A stretch of 64,000 bases of DNA from Stomatohabitans albus (GCF_036336025.1 NZ_JAYKKE010000001.1:811790-875789); one strand, 5' to 3'. Positions 36,644-44,829 are shown, counted from the stretch's first letter. Program-made: numbers and translations. Notes: a model not told the origin generated them from the sequence alone.

Positions 36644-37192
36644 CTAGGGTGTCACAATATCTTCGATTGTGGTCGTACCTTCACGGTATCGGCGTACCAG
36701 CTCTTGCTGAAGGGCATCCAAATGGTCAAGCACTTTGCGACGGGTCGTGCTCACCCACTGCACCTCACCCGTTACTTGGTCGACAAGGGCACTCACTTCG
36801 TCAACAGACATATCCGGTATGTTGCCCAACGGCACATCTTCAATAACCAGGTCACCACGTCGGCGCCCAATAGGTTCTTGAGCTGTATACATGTGGCGAT
36901 GGGCGGTTGGCATGGTAGCCGCATTAATAGCCTGATCTCCGTCACTGAATAGGTTAGAGATAGCTTCTACACGTGCAGCTTGGTCAGCGACATCAGAGCC
37001 ACGAACGTTCAGTTCGTGCTGCAATACATCAAGCTGGCCAAGAAGGACACGGCGAGCATAACTGAGCCGGTCTTCCTCTTCCCGGCAGTCATCGCGCATC
37101 GTCCTTAACTCGGCAGCAGACTTGCTGTCCATGTCGGCTAAGAAATCTTCGGCAGTTACACGATCAATACGGCGGCGTGCTGGACTGTTCAT
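36644..37192 (-). CDS. RsiG-like anti-sigma factor homologue (c-di-GMP-type coiled coil)
   Basis: A 182-residue helical protein. Helix 1 carries E40-S44-R47-L51-D55 and helix 2 carries V144-S148-R151-L155-D159. This is the spacing of the E(X)3S(X)2R(X)3Q(X)3D motif by which Streptomyces RsiG binds c-di-GMP while holding sigma factor WhiG; the wider context SYARRVLLGQLDVL resembles RsiG. In both copies Gln is Leu, and in the second Glu is Val. ATG 37192 is preferred to TTG 37201, without a clear ribosome site for either. It lies between an M23 peptidase gene and mshA with gaps of 5-11 bases. The sigma partner is not in the window. Confidence 0.7.
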   Translation of the reverse strand: MNSPARRRIDRVTAEDFLADMDSKSAAELRTMRDDCREEEDRLSYARRVLLGQLDVLQHELNVRGSDVADQAARVEAISNLFSDGDQAINAATMPTAHRHMYTAQEPIGRRRGDLVIEDVPLGNIPDMSVDEVSALVDQVTGEVQWVSTTRRKVLDHLDALQQELVRRYREGTTTIEDIVTP

Positions 37193-37203
37193 CGTGCACA
37201 ATG

Positions 37204-38634
37204 CTAATCGTTAGGACCGCACAAGCTACGTGTTAACTCGTATGGAGGTACAGGCCCGCCATGATTGGGGTGGAATTGGAAGTGCAAGTGCGGAGGGGTT
37301 GACTGAGCGTTGCCCGTGTTCCCCACGGCACCCATCACGTCACCCACCTTCATTTGTTGTCCATCAGTGACGTACACCGCATCCATGTGCGCGTAGTAAT
37401 ACTTATGTCCCAAAGAATCAACAAAGTTGATGCTGAGCCCACCGAGCCGGTTCCAGTACGCCCGTTCAACATGGCCGTCTGCTACGGCATAAATGGGTGT
37501 GCCTTTCGCGGCCATCATGTCCACACCCTTGTGGGTTCGCCCACCAGAACGTGGGAAGCCCCAAGAGTCGATAAAGCTCACCGGATGTCCTACCGGACAA
37601 GTCATGACCTGTTGTGCGCCATTGATGGTAGCCATACGCCACAAGTCCCAACCAGCGTTCATATTTTGAGCTTGGGCGGGGATCGGGCTCACCACAACCT
37701 GTGTACCGTCCGGGCTCACCGTGCGCGCTTGTTGAGCCGCCTGCTGGGCTGCTCGGGCAGCCGCTTCAGCTGCAGCTTGAGCATCGAGGCGGGCACGCGC
37801 AGCTTTACGGGTTGCTTCGAGGGTTGCGCGAGCTTCGGTCAGGTTTTGATTGCCCTGTTCAAGTGCCTTATTTAATGCTTCACTGGACGCTTCTAACTCA
37901 TTGATTTCTGCAAGTGCAGCACGCGCAGATGTTGATGCAATTTGGAAGTTCTCACGGTCAAGGGAGGCTGCATGTTCGAGCTGGCGGATGTGTTCATCAG
38001 CACGTTCAATCGCCCGTCGGATTGATTCACCGCTGTGTAATGAATCATTGATATTGGTTGCATTACCGGCAGACAAGGGGTCTGCCTTGGTGATGGTTGC
38101 CGGTGACTTGTAGGCCGTCCGCACCAGCTTTGCGCGTTCGTCCTTAGCTTCTTGAATACGCTTAGCGGCTGCCCGAATTTCATCTGGCTTGCCATGCAGT
38201 TCTTCAAGCAAACGAGTGGCGTGACCTTGGGCGATTTCATACCGGCGGGTACGGCCTTCAAGGTTCGCTTGGGTTTCTTTGACCCAGTCACTCAACCGGT
38301 CAACATTGGTCCGTGCCGCAACCACATCAGGTTCAGCTTCAACCCGTTGGGTCATCTCATCGGGTTGGGCAGGGGTGACGTCCAGGTTCTCCACAGGTTG
38401 TTGTGGAAGGGCTTGGTCATCACCGCTGGAATCACCAACGTCGAAGCCTGCAAAGGTATCGCCCAAATTGTCGGCAGGTGCAGGTTGTTCAGAACCTTGT
38501 TCAACAAACTGCAGTCCGCCAAGGTGCTCAGATTGCACATGTTGGAACCCGCCAGCTTGACCGATGGCTGGGTTGGCAAGAGAACCAGCGCCAATGCCGA
38601 TAGCAGCAAAGGCGAGGGCGATACGGGAATTCAC
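37204..38634 (-). CDS. Secreted M23 family metallopeptidase with coiled-coil N-terminal half
   Basis: A 476-residue exported protein. GTG start with GAGG nine bases before; signal peptide about 1-25 (ALAFAAIGIGAGSLANPAIGQA). An acidic Pro/Asp-rich stretch follows, then long helices at about 110-300, rich in Ala, Glu, Gln and Arg (coiled coil). The LytM-type domain is at about 350-470: RTHKGVDMMAAKGTPIYAVADGHV (HxxxD zinc ligands) and PPHLHFQFHP (HxH). Such proteins cut or regulate cutting of peptidoglycan in growth and division; both zinc motifs are intact. Confidence 0.9.
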   Translation of the reverse strand: MNSRIALAFAAIGIGAGSLANPAIGQAGGFQHVQSEHLGGLQFVEQGSEQPAPADNLGDTFAGFDVGDSSGDDQALPQQPVENLDVTPAQPDEMTQRVEAEPDVVAARTNVDRLSDWVKETQANLEGRTRRYEIAQGHATRLLEELHGKPDEIRAAAKRIQEAKDERAKLVRTAYKSPATITKADPLSAGNATNINDSLHSGESIRRAIERADEHIRQLEHAASLDRENFQIASTSARAALAEINELEASSEALNKALEQGNQNLTEARATLEATRKAARARLDAQAAAEAAARAAQQAAQQARTVSPDGTQVVVSPIPAQAQNMNAGWDLWRMATINGAQQVMTCPVGHPVSFIDSWGFPRSGGRTHKGVDMMAAKGTPIYAVADGHVERAYWNRLGGLSINFVDSLGHKYYYAHMDAVYVTDGQQMKVGDVMGAVGNTGNAQSTPPHLHFQFHPNHGGPVPPYELTRSLCGPND

Positions 38635-38652
38635 AACGGATACCTCATAGGA

Positions 38653-39168
38653 TTAATGGGATTGACCAGGCATGGCCGGTTTGGGATCAGCCGCTTCGTA
38701 ATTGGCGAGTGCCTGAGCAATCTCAGATTCCGCAGCGTCACGATCACGCCAGCCACGAATTTCTACGGCTTTATTTTCCAAATCCTTATAGCGAGCAAAA
38801 AAATGTTCGACTTCTCGCAGGACGTGCGGTGGTAAATCTGCCAATGTTTCACAGTGTGACCAGCGAGGATCGTTGGCACTCACACCAACGATTTTTTGGT
38901 CTTCACCTTTGTCATCTGCCATGTCTAACATGCCCAGGACCTTTGTTGGTACCGTGCATCCAGGGAATGTGGGGTGGCTCATGAGGATAAGAACGTCCAA
39001 TGGATCGCCATCACCGCCCAACGAATTAGGAATAAACCCATAGTCACCCGGATAGAACATTGGGCTGAACAGCACACGGTCGAGGACGAAGCCACCGACT
39101 TCGTGATCCCATTCGTACTTGTTATGACTCCCAGCGGGGATCTCAACAAACACATTGACGATAGACAT
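38653..39168 (-). CDS. ppa: Inorganic pyrophosphatase (family I)
   Basis: Cytosolic enzyme hydrolysing pyrophosphate, 171 residues. The signature GDGDPLDVLILMS carries the three metal-binding Asp; NKYEWDHEVGGFVLDRVLFSPMFYPGDYGFIPNSLG precedes it as in actinobacterial Ppa. ATG 39168 begins MSIVNVFVEIPAG, the family's normal start; the ORF extends upstream into non-homologous sequence. AAAGG lies a few bases upstream. Confidence 0.96.
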   Translation of the reverse strand: MSIVNVFVEIPAGSHNKYEWDHEVGGFVLDRVLFSPMFYPGDYGFIPNSLGGDGDPLDVLILMSHPTFPGCTVPTKVLGMLDMADDKGEDQKIVGVSANDPRWSHCETLADLPPHVLREVEHFFARYKDLENKAVEIRGWRDRDAAESEIAQALANYEAADPKPAMPGQSH

Positions 39169-39232
39169 TAGGTACCTTTCAAGGAGATGAAAAAGGGAAC
39201 AAGATAAAACGCAAAATGGGCCGACAACGATG

Positions 39233-40099
39233 CTAATGCAATGGCGTGTTGTCAGATGTGTTACGCCAGCCGCCGGGAATAGCCCACTTGGCTCCGATGA
39301 CCTCAACTACAGGTAGAGACTGACGTTCCAATGGAATTGTTTCGGGTGCTTTACCGTCATTTAATGAAATCATGGCTAAAGCATGGGTCCCATTTGAAGA
39401 AGTGATGGGTGCGGGTCGTTTCTGCTCAGTGATTATTTGACCAACCTGCACTGGCTCAGGCGTTTCGAGTAAGCACAGTGCACGGCGGACTTCGCCGAGG
39501 TTGTAAATCTTGGCGATGCTTTCTTGGCCTGGGTAACAACCCTTTTGCATATGACCGTGCGTTGGTAACAGGCCTAATTCTTGGGTCCGGGTACCGGCGA
39601 TAATCTCACGTCCCCAACGTGGAACACCGGCACTAACCCGCCAATTATCCCATCCTTCAACCAGGGGTAGGGGTGCAACGGTTTGGGTGGGCGCGATGAT
39701 ATCGCGGTATCCATAGGGGTAGGTAACGATCCAGGTGTGTCCTTCGTGCGTAAGTTCGGGGTAGGGGCCAGGAGGAGCCGTACCTGCATGAAGATCGCTA
39801 TACACGGCCAAATCGGTTCGGACGTCAATATCTGCTTTAAGTGAAAACCGAAACCGAATGAGTCGTTCAACAACGGTTGTTTCTAATTCTTGGTCAACAA
39901 CTAGCCATGCGGTCTCCGGATCAGGGAGTACCGCCGTTCCAGCCGCAATGATCGCACCCTTGGCCTCTAACCAAAGCCACTCACGTGCGGCTGGTAAGTC
40001 AAACGCAACAAGCTGTTGGGTAAGGAGGAGGTTTAACAGATGATGGGCGTCAGGCCCTTGCACCTGTATCACTCGTAGGTGACGGGCCCAAGTTGGCAT
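39233..40099 (-). CDS. ygfZ: YgfZ/GcvT-like folate-binding protein
   Basis: A 288-residue protein of the YgfZ family, helping assembly or repair of certain iron-sulfur enzymes with tetrahydrofolate. The diagnostic KGCYPGQE (Cys-containing) motif is present within HMQKGCYPGQESIAKIYNLGEVRR. The N-terminal half has the GcvT-like VIQVQGPDAHHLLNLLLTQ. It follows a lipoprotein gene by five bases within the long operon. Confidence 0.88.
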   Translation of the reverse strand: MPTWARHLRVIQVQGPDAHHLLNLLLTQQLVAFDLPAAREWLWLEAKGAIIAAGTAVLPDPETAWLVVDQELETTVVERLIRFRFSLKADIDVRTDLAVYSDLHAGTAPPGPYPELTHEGHTWIVTYPYGYRDIIAPTQTVAPLPLVEGWDNWRVSAGVPRWGREIIAGTRTQELGLLPTHGHMQKGCYPGQESIAKIYNLGEVRRALCLLETPEPVQVGQIITEQKRPAPITSSNGTHALAMISLNDGKAPETIPLERQSLPVVEVIGAKWAIPGGWRNTSDNTPLH

Positions 40100-40104
40100 G
40101 GGGA

Positions 40105-40419
40105 TTAGCTTTTCTTGGGACTACTTGCAACGCGGATGTCATAAATCGGTGCATCCTGGTCATTCTGGCCCTTGTAAGTGACGGTCACTTCATAGGTTTG
40201 ACTGTCACTTGGGTTAACTAGTTCGCAGATTGTTTGCTCTTCAGCTTTTAATTTCAATGGATTGGGACAGTTCACCTGTGGTGTTTGGGGAGAGCCAATC
40301 TGGGCGGTGAGGGTATCCCCAACCGTTTTAGCCAATGCGGCCTTATCCGCGGTCGGAGTTGAGCACGCGGCCAACCCAAGGACTGCCAACATGGCGAGGG
40401 CAATGAAACGGATGCGCAT
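40105..40419 (-). CDS. Lipoprotein with DUF4333 domain
   Basis: A 104-residue lipoprotein. ATG 40419 follows GGAGG by six bases. Signal MRIRFIALAMLAVLGLAAC with lipobox LAAC. The mature part has NCPNPLKLKAEEQTICELVN and YEVTVTYKG, the two-Cys pattern of DUF4333, a domain common in actinobacterial secreted proteins and of unknown function. The gap to the DsrE gene upstream is 44 bases. Confidence 0.8.
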   Translation of the reverse strand: MRIRFIALAMLAVLGLAACSTPTADKAALAKTVGDTLTAQIGSPQTPQVNCPNPLKLKAEEQTICELVNPSDSQTYEVTVTYKGQNDQDAPIYDIRVASSPKKS

Positions 40420-40463
40420 AGGGACCTCCAAGCAAAAACAACTAAGTACACACAGCCTAACGC

Positions 40464-40841
40464 TTACCATGTCAAAATCGTGTCAGCTTCATGAATCAAC
40501 TGCGCTAATTCCTCACGATTTATGGTGTTGACACCTGGTACGAGGTGCGTAGGGGTTAATCCAGCGGCTGTAAGTGAGTCGTTGAGGGCAACCACTTGAA
40601 CACCGCTTTCAATGAGACCCACCAGGTCACAGTGCGTTGATGAGGCCGGAAACTGAATACCAGAAATCGAATGGCTTTCCACCTGCGCATTGACCGCGGC
40701 AAGTTCTACAGAACAGTCAGTCAGTACGACAGTTAAATCAACATTGCGCATGACGGCGTAAGCGTTGGCTTCTAGTCGTGGGTCGGTATGGACCGGCTCA
40801 CCAATGGCATGCCGTAACAGGCTAACAACTTTCTTTGTCAT
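40464..40841 (-). CDS. DsrE-like small protein (third in the cluster)
   Basis: A 125-residue alpha/beta protein of the DsrE/DsrF-like fold, judged from DLTVVLTDCSVELAAVN, VESGVQVVALNDSLTAAGL and the closing EELAQLIHEADTILTW. In DsrE/TusB-type relays the third subunit ends in a similar strand. Overlaps the preceding DsrE gene by four bases. It probably associates with its two neighbours; whether it carries a sulfur-transferring Cys is unclear. Confidence 0.65.
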   Translation of the reverse strand: MTKKVVSLLRHAIGEPVHTDPRLEANAYAVMRNVDLTVVLTDCSVELAAVNAQVESHSISGIQFPASSTHCDLVGLIESGVQVVALNDSLTAAGLTPTHLVPGVNTINREELAQLIHEADTILTW

Positions 40842-41197
40842 GCATCCACCCCCAAGGTGAGTACCAGGTCAGAAGCGGTGACAATATTCCATAGATCAGA
40901 TGCGCTACCGAGCACCACTCCCTTTGTTTGGTTTTCACACAGTCCAAAACATTCAGCGCTTGCTTCATCCACAAGCCAGGTCAAGGCACCTCGGCCACCA
41001 CCACTTCGGATGAGCTCAGTTACCGCTCGTGCAAAAGGGGTTGAGCCGGAGGTGTGATGGGTCGCATTGTCGATGGCATAGACACGCACATGGACGCCCC
41101 GTTCAAGCATCCGGGTGATCAGCTTCAAGCACGTCATGGTTCGTTCAGTGACCTGCCCTTGATTGAGAATGACACCAACGGTCGTATTCATAGCCAC
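40838..41197 (-). CDS. DsrE/TusC-like protein (second in the cluster)
   Basis: A 119-residue DsrE-fold protein: VGVILNQGQVTERTMTCLKLITRMLERGVHVRVYAIDNATHH, then GALTWLVDEASAECFGLCENQTKGVVLGSASDLWNIVTASDLVLTLG. Two close cysteines (ECFGLC) stand where relay proteins often bear the active Cys. GTG 41197 or ATG 41191 may be the start. Overlaps both neighbours (10 and 4 bases), implying fixed stoichiometry. Confidence 0.7.
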   Translation of the reverse strand: MAMNTTVGVILNQGQVTERTMTCLKLITRMLERGVHVRVYAIDNATHHTSGSTPFARAVTELIRSGGGRGALTWLVDEASAECFGLCENQTKGVVLGSASDLWNIVTASDLVLTLGVDA

Positions 41198-41511
41198 ACC
41201 ACCTTCGTTGTAGCATCAACAAGCTCATCGGCGATGGTATTGGTATCAACCATCGTGACCCCGTCCGCCAATCGTTTGTGGTCAATGCCTCGACGGGCAC
41301 ACGCCGCCGCTTCAGCATAAACGGTGACTTGCTGGTGTAACAGATTTTGAATTAAGGCCGCATTTGGATGGTCATGGCGAGCCAACGGTGTTGCGGCATC
41401 ACACAACACCACAAGAAGTTGAGGATGGGCCTCTGCCAGTGATAACGCAATATCAATGCCACTGACGCGTGAGGAACTGAGGAGCACCGTCACATGGGTG
41501 CGATGGGTCAT
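41188..41511 (-). CDS. DsrE-like protein (first in the cluster)
   Basis: A 107-residue DsrE-fold protein. VTVYAEAAACARRGI holds the Cys at the site used by DsrE/TusD for persulfide, and TNTIADELVDATTKVVWL is the usual C-terminal strand. Its start overlaps the stop of the HTH-TusA-like regulator gene by four bases (ATGA). Together with the next two genes it resembles a TusBCD-like sulfur relay, an inference from fold and order. Confidence 0.72.
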   Translation of the reverse strand: MTHRTHVTVLLSSSRVSGIDIALSLAEAHPQLLVVLCDAATPLARHDHPNAALIQNLLHQQVTVYAEAAACARRGIDHKRLADGVTMVDTNTIADELVDATTKVVWL

Positions 41512-42464
41512 GAATCGGCCTTTCTGAATAAGAGGCGGATTGCAGGTTGGCCAAGATGATCTTGGGAACGATCCACACTTAATAAATCGTGGTTTGCACG
41601 GTCTGCCCAGCGGGCAAAGGCAGCCGGCGACCCTGGGCCTTCACAGAGTACTTCGAGCAACTCACCGCTATTGAGGGTCGTCATGGTTCGCATCGCTTCA
41701 ACAACGGCATCGTCGCGGTCCATACCTCGTGTATCTAATGTGGCGTGCACATGGGCGGTCACATATTGGCCACGACTGGCCGCCTTGCGGATACGGATCG
41801 TTGAATCTGGGATCGTGTTGTTGTCAATATCCAAGCGAGTGCCAAGAGCATCGCCAGCACCCACAATGAGCCCATTAATAAATACTTTCGCAAGTTCTTC
41901 ATCATGGTTTGCGAGTGGTGCCGCAAGGTGATCAAACCCAACGACTTCAGCCCAGTCAGCCGTTTTCGCACGAACGGCAATGGTTGGTTCATAGGCCGAC
42001 AGGGCGTTAGCTATCGTTGTTGCTATCTGTCCGATGGGCTGGTTGCGATGCGATTGATACCCCGCAAGGTGCGCATTGCCTAATGTCTTGGCAAGCGTCC
42101 ACCCTAATGATAGTCGGTCAGGTGGTTCACCATGATGTGAACTGGTTCGTTCAACAAGCGCAACAAGAAACGCAATAACGAGCGGGGTGGACTGTGTGGT
42201 GGATGTTGCTGTTTCTTGCTCAGAAGGTGTAAAGAGCACCGCACGATAGATACGGGCAGGGCGTCCACCTTGTTCACGACGCTGTTCGGTATAGGACACA
42301 AGCTTGGCTTGCGTCAACTTCGTGAGGTGGGTCCTTGCCACATTGGGGTGAATGCCCACCATGGCAGCCACATCTTTAACGGTTTGCCCTTCTTGGGAAC
42401 CACGCAAAATATCGAGAATCTGGGTGCGTGTTGGTGAATCAGTGATCGTGTCACTCACTTGCAT
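41508..42464 (-). CDS. Winged-helix regulator fused to a cysteine-less TusA-like domain
   Basis: A 318-residue protein. Residues 8-75 are an ArsR-type winged helix (TRTQILDILRGSQEGQTVKDVAAMVGIHPNVARTHLTKL, then the wing YTEQRREQGGRPARIYRA). Residues 95-215 form a helical middle of unknown type. Residues 239-317 resemble TusA (ATLDTRGMDR, then TTLNSGELLEVLCEGPGSPAAFARWADRANHDLL), but the CPxP motif with the sulfur-carrying Cys is replaced by DRDD (249-252). It heads three overlapping DsrE genes. A sensor of sulfur-relay state is an attractive inference, not shown. Confidence 0.75.
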   Translation of the reverse strand: MQVSDTITDSPTRTQILDILRGSQEGQTVKDVAAMVGIHPNVARTHLTKLTQAKLVSYTEQRREQGGRPARIYRAVLFTPSEQETATSTTQSTPLVIAFLVALVERTSSHHGEPPDRLSLGWTLAKTLGNAHLAGYQSHRNQPIGQIATTIANALSAYEPTIAVRAKTADWAEVVGFDHLAAPLANHDEELAKVFINGLIVGAGDALGTRLDIDNNTIPDSTIRIRKAASRGQYVTAHVHATLDTRGMDRDDAVVEAMRTMTTLNSGELLEVLCEGPGSPAAFARWADRANHDLLSVDRSQDHLGQPAIRLLFRKADS

Positions 42465-42575
42465 AGCTGATTCCTATCCTTACCCATACCCCCAGTCTTG
42501 CACGTGAATAACGAATAAGAGGGTCAGGTTCGCTGAGATGGTACCGATAAGGAAGCGAGACGTACGGAGCACCCC

Positions 42576-43208
42576 ATGATTGACCTTCAGACCACATCGT
42601 TAGAAACCGCCATCGAGGCCGATGACAGCGTTATCGAGATTCCCCGGATTATGGCGTATCTGCCCTTCCCATTGGCGATGATTCCGGCGGGGCCACGACG
42701 GTGGGCGCCAGTGGATGTATGGGCTGGTATTCATGAAAATACGTTCCATGAAGTGCGCGTAACCTATTCAGCTGCTGGTGACCGTTCCATCACGGTTGTT
42801 GCCGCACCGCATGGTGTGGATATCAATGATTTGGTTATGCGAGTGGCAACACCACTCCTCTTCGCCCAGTTCCGTAAACAACATGGCACACTCCCAACGG
42901 GAGCAGTGATGGCTGCACTCAGTGGTGAGCCGATTTGGCCTAGTAAGCATGGAGAATGGACATTGGGTCGGTGCGGTGTGAGTGACCGCCCGCTCAGAGT
43001 TGGCGCGTATGTCAAAGACGGAATACACCTGCTGATTGCCAATGGGGTGTCCTGTGAGGAGTTCGAGACGCTCCTTTCCTCAGTGACGTTCTTAACCGGA
43101 CCCGGCCCTGATGCAGACATCCTTGGAGAACGCCACCGCAAGGCCCTTGCTGACCGCTGGTTACAGGCACCTCGGCGGCCCTATCGGCCTGGCGTTGACC
43201 CGATGTAA
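42576..43208 (+). CDS. Conserved-looking hypothetical protein
   Basis: A 210-residue soluble protein divergent from the HTH-TusA gene. GGAG stands seven bases before the ATG. Composition and codon use match core genes. Segments such as MIPAGPRRWAPVDVWAGIHENTFHEVRVTYSAAGDRSITVVAAPHG and the tail RHRKALADRWLQAPRRPYRPGVDPM look structured, yet I recognise no family. It converges on mshD and shares a terminator with it. Confidence 0.6.
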   Translation: MIDLQTTSLETAIEADDSVIEIPRIMAYLPFPLAMIPAGPRRWAPVDVWAGIHENTFHEVRVTYSAAGDRSITVVAAPHGVDINDLVMRVATPLLFAQFRKQHGTLPTGAVMAALSGEPIWPSKHGEWTLGRCGVSDRPLRVGAYVKDGIHLLIANGVSCEEFETLLSSVTFLTGPGPDADILGERHRKALADRWLQAPRRPYRPGVDPM

Positions 43209-43218
43209 AGGCCAGGTG

Positions 43219-43257
43219 TGCCGCAAACCCCAGGTGCATCGGGGTTTGGGAGCGGCA
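43219..43257. terminator. Bidirectional terminator between the hypothetical gene and mshD
   Basis: TGCCGC (43219-43224) with GCGGCA (43252-43257) and the inner CAAACCCC (43224-43231) with GGGGTTTG (43241-43248) make one long stem with a small bulge and a nine-base loop. Confidence 0.75.
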
Positions 43258-43276
43258 GAGTGAATGCCAGTGCCTG

Positions 43277-44194
43277 CTAATCCTGTCGCTTCATGTTGGT
43301 TGATGTATGACCTTCAAAGCACTCTGATCGTTCAGCGACGGTGAATCCCATTGATGTGTATAGGCGCATGGGGGCTGTTTCAGCTTCATTTACCCACAGA
43401 TCGAGCAGTTGGGCGCCGCTGGTAACAAGAGCGTGCAGGCCGGTAAGTAACATGACTTTCCCTAATCCTCGGCCTTGCGCATCAGGATGGACCCCAATCA
43501 CATATACTTCACCGGCTGGCTTTCCTTCTTGGGTTTCATGTTGTTTTGTCCAGTGAAAGGCCAAGAGTTTTCCAGGTTCAGATGATTGACTGGTTTCTTG
43601 GGCAATAAAGAGCTGGTCGAATCGTACCCAGGGTTGTCTCAGTCGTTCTTGCGCAAGGTCCCTTGTCCACCCACCCTGGTCAGGATGATGTGCAAACGCG
43701 GCGTTATTGAGTTCAACAAAGGCATCAAGGTCATCCCAAGTAAATGGGCGAATAAGCACGCCAGGTGGGGTTGGAGGAACCCCTGGCAAATCGCTGGTAT
43801 CGCGTTGCATATGTGCCAAAGACCGTTCTAGGGTCAGTCCAAGGTCGTCAAGTGCCACAGGGAACGGGCGATGTCGCCATAGGTGGACCGGGCCCTGCAC
43901 TCTGGCGGCCGTTTCTGTTAGCGCATGTTTGGCGGCTTCCACATAGGTATCAGGATCTTGGGTCACGGATGTGATCTCAATCACCGCTACCGGGTTGGGT
44001 TGCCCTGTCAACCGAATATGGGCATAGGTTTGATTTGCCTCGTTGAGGAGCCCAATAAATCCTGAAGCGCTTTCGTTGAGTTGGTATTGCTGTTGCTCGC
44101 CCAATTCCCACGGGTGTTCAGCAAGGATTGTTCGAACAACACGCAGATGTTCAGGTGTGAACTGGGTAAATACGGCGGGTGAATGAAAAGCCAT
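43277..44194 (-). CDS. mshD: Mycothiol synthase (MshD), two GNAT domains
   Basis: Acetylates Cys-GlcN-Ins with acetyl-CoA, the last step of mycothiol synthesis; 305 residues from ATG 44194 (GGAG nine bases upstream). The C-terminal GNAT domain has the MshD signature FVELNNAAFAHHPDQGGWTRDL, FHWTKQHE, GEVYVIGVHPDAQGRGLGKVMLLTGLHAL (acetyl-CoA loop) and LYTSMGFTVAERS. The N-terminal domain is a diverged GNAT. It diverges from a Fur-type gene across a short shared promoter region, so redox or metal control is conceivable. Confidence 0.9.
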   Translation of the reverse strand: MAFHSPAVFTQFTPEHLRVVRTILAEHPWELGEQQQYQLNESASGFIGLLNEANQTYAHIRLTGQPNPVAVIEITSVTQDPDTYVEAAKHALTETAARVQGPVHLWRHRPFPVALDDLGLTLERSLAHMQRDTSDLPGVPPTPPGVLIRPFTWDDLDAFVELNNAAFAHHPDQGGWTRDLAQERLRQPWVRFDQLFIAQETSQSSEPGKLLAFHWTKQHETQEGKPAGEVYVIGVHPDAQGRGLGKVMLLTGLHALVTSGAQLLDLWVNEAETAPMRLYTSMGFTVAERSECFEGHTSTNMKRQD

Positions 44195-44245
44195 GCTTAC
44201 ATACTCCTGTTTGCTAGAAATTAAGGGTCGAGATCGCGCCATCTG

Positions 44246-44716
44246 GTGAAGTCAGACATACTTTTAGATATGAGCGAGAAGTTACCTCCCGGTTACCTTA
44301 TTCTCCGTGTGAGAGAGGCCGGCTATCGAGTTACGGCTGCTCGCATGGCGGTATGTCAGGTCCTTGAAGAATCTGAAACCCATGTGAACGCCGAAGAATT
44401 GTGTGCAGAAGCCCAGAAGATTTTGCCTGCAATCAATCTGGCAAGTGTCTACCGAACGTTAACCATTTTGGATGAGCTTGGTCTTGTCCACGAGGTGAGA
44501 ATTGGCACCTTGCCAGGACGCTGGGCAGTAGCATCAGGCGATGCCGAGTTGCATTTGCACTGCACCGAATGTGAAGCGGTCTATCACCACCCGCTGAAAG
44601 ACACACTCGAACCACTCTTGGACCACATCAAAGCCGACCACGGGTTTGAAGTTCAGCGCGCAAACCTTGTACTCAACGGTGTGTGTGGGAATTGTATGCA
44701 CAATCACCTGAAATAG
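44246..44716 (+). CDS. Fur family transcriptional regulator (first copy)
   Basis: A 156-residue (from GTG 44246) or 148-residue (from ATG 44270) metal-dependent repressor. Winged helix GYRVTAARMAVCQVLEESETHVNAEELCAEAQKI, with recognition helix LASVYRTLTILDELGLV; metal region LHLHCTECEAVYHHPL and the CGNCMHNH zinc pair. No ribosome site is clear for either start, so the mRNA may be leaderless. Which metal or peroxide it senses (Fur, Zur or PerR) cannot be decided here. It diverges from mshD. Confidence 0.9.
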   Translation: MKSDILLDMSEKLPPGYLILRVREAGYRVTAARMAVCQVLEESETHVNAEELCAEAQKILPAINLASVYRTLTILDELGLVHEVRIGTLPGRWAVASGDAELHLHCTECEAVYHHPLKDTLEPLLDHIKADHGFEVQRANLVLNGVCGNCMHNHLK

Positions 44717-44800
44717 GGTGCTTGGGTGTATGTGCGCATTATTGATGCGGAACGGGTGTCTAGTGGTAGCTCAATTACGAAAGATTTTTTAAAAATCTAG

Positions 44801-44829
44801 TGCAAAGGACACTACGAAGGGGCTACAAT
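44801..44829 (+). promoter_or_regulatory. Candidate promoter of the tRNA-Asp/tRNA-Phe unit
   Basis: TGCAAA (44801-44806), 17 bases, then TACAAT (44824-44829), about 50 bases before tRNA-Asp. A near-palindrome, AGATTTTTTAAAAATCT (44782-44798), lies just upstream and may end the fur transcript. Confidence 0.45.

Noticed and set aside
44782-44798. AGATTTTTTAAAAATCT as a specific operator
   Set aside because: It is a short AT palindrome between fur and the tRNA unit, equally explained as a transcript end; no second copy was noticed.
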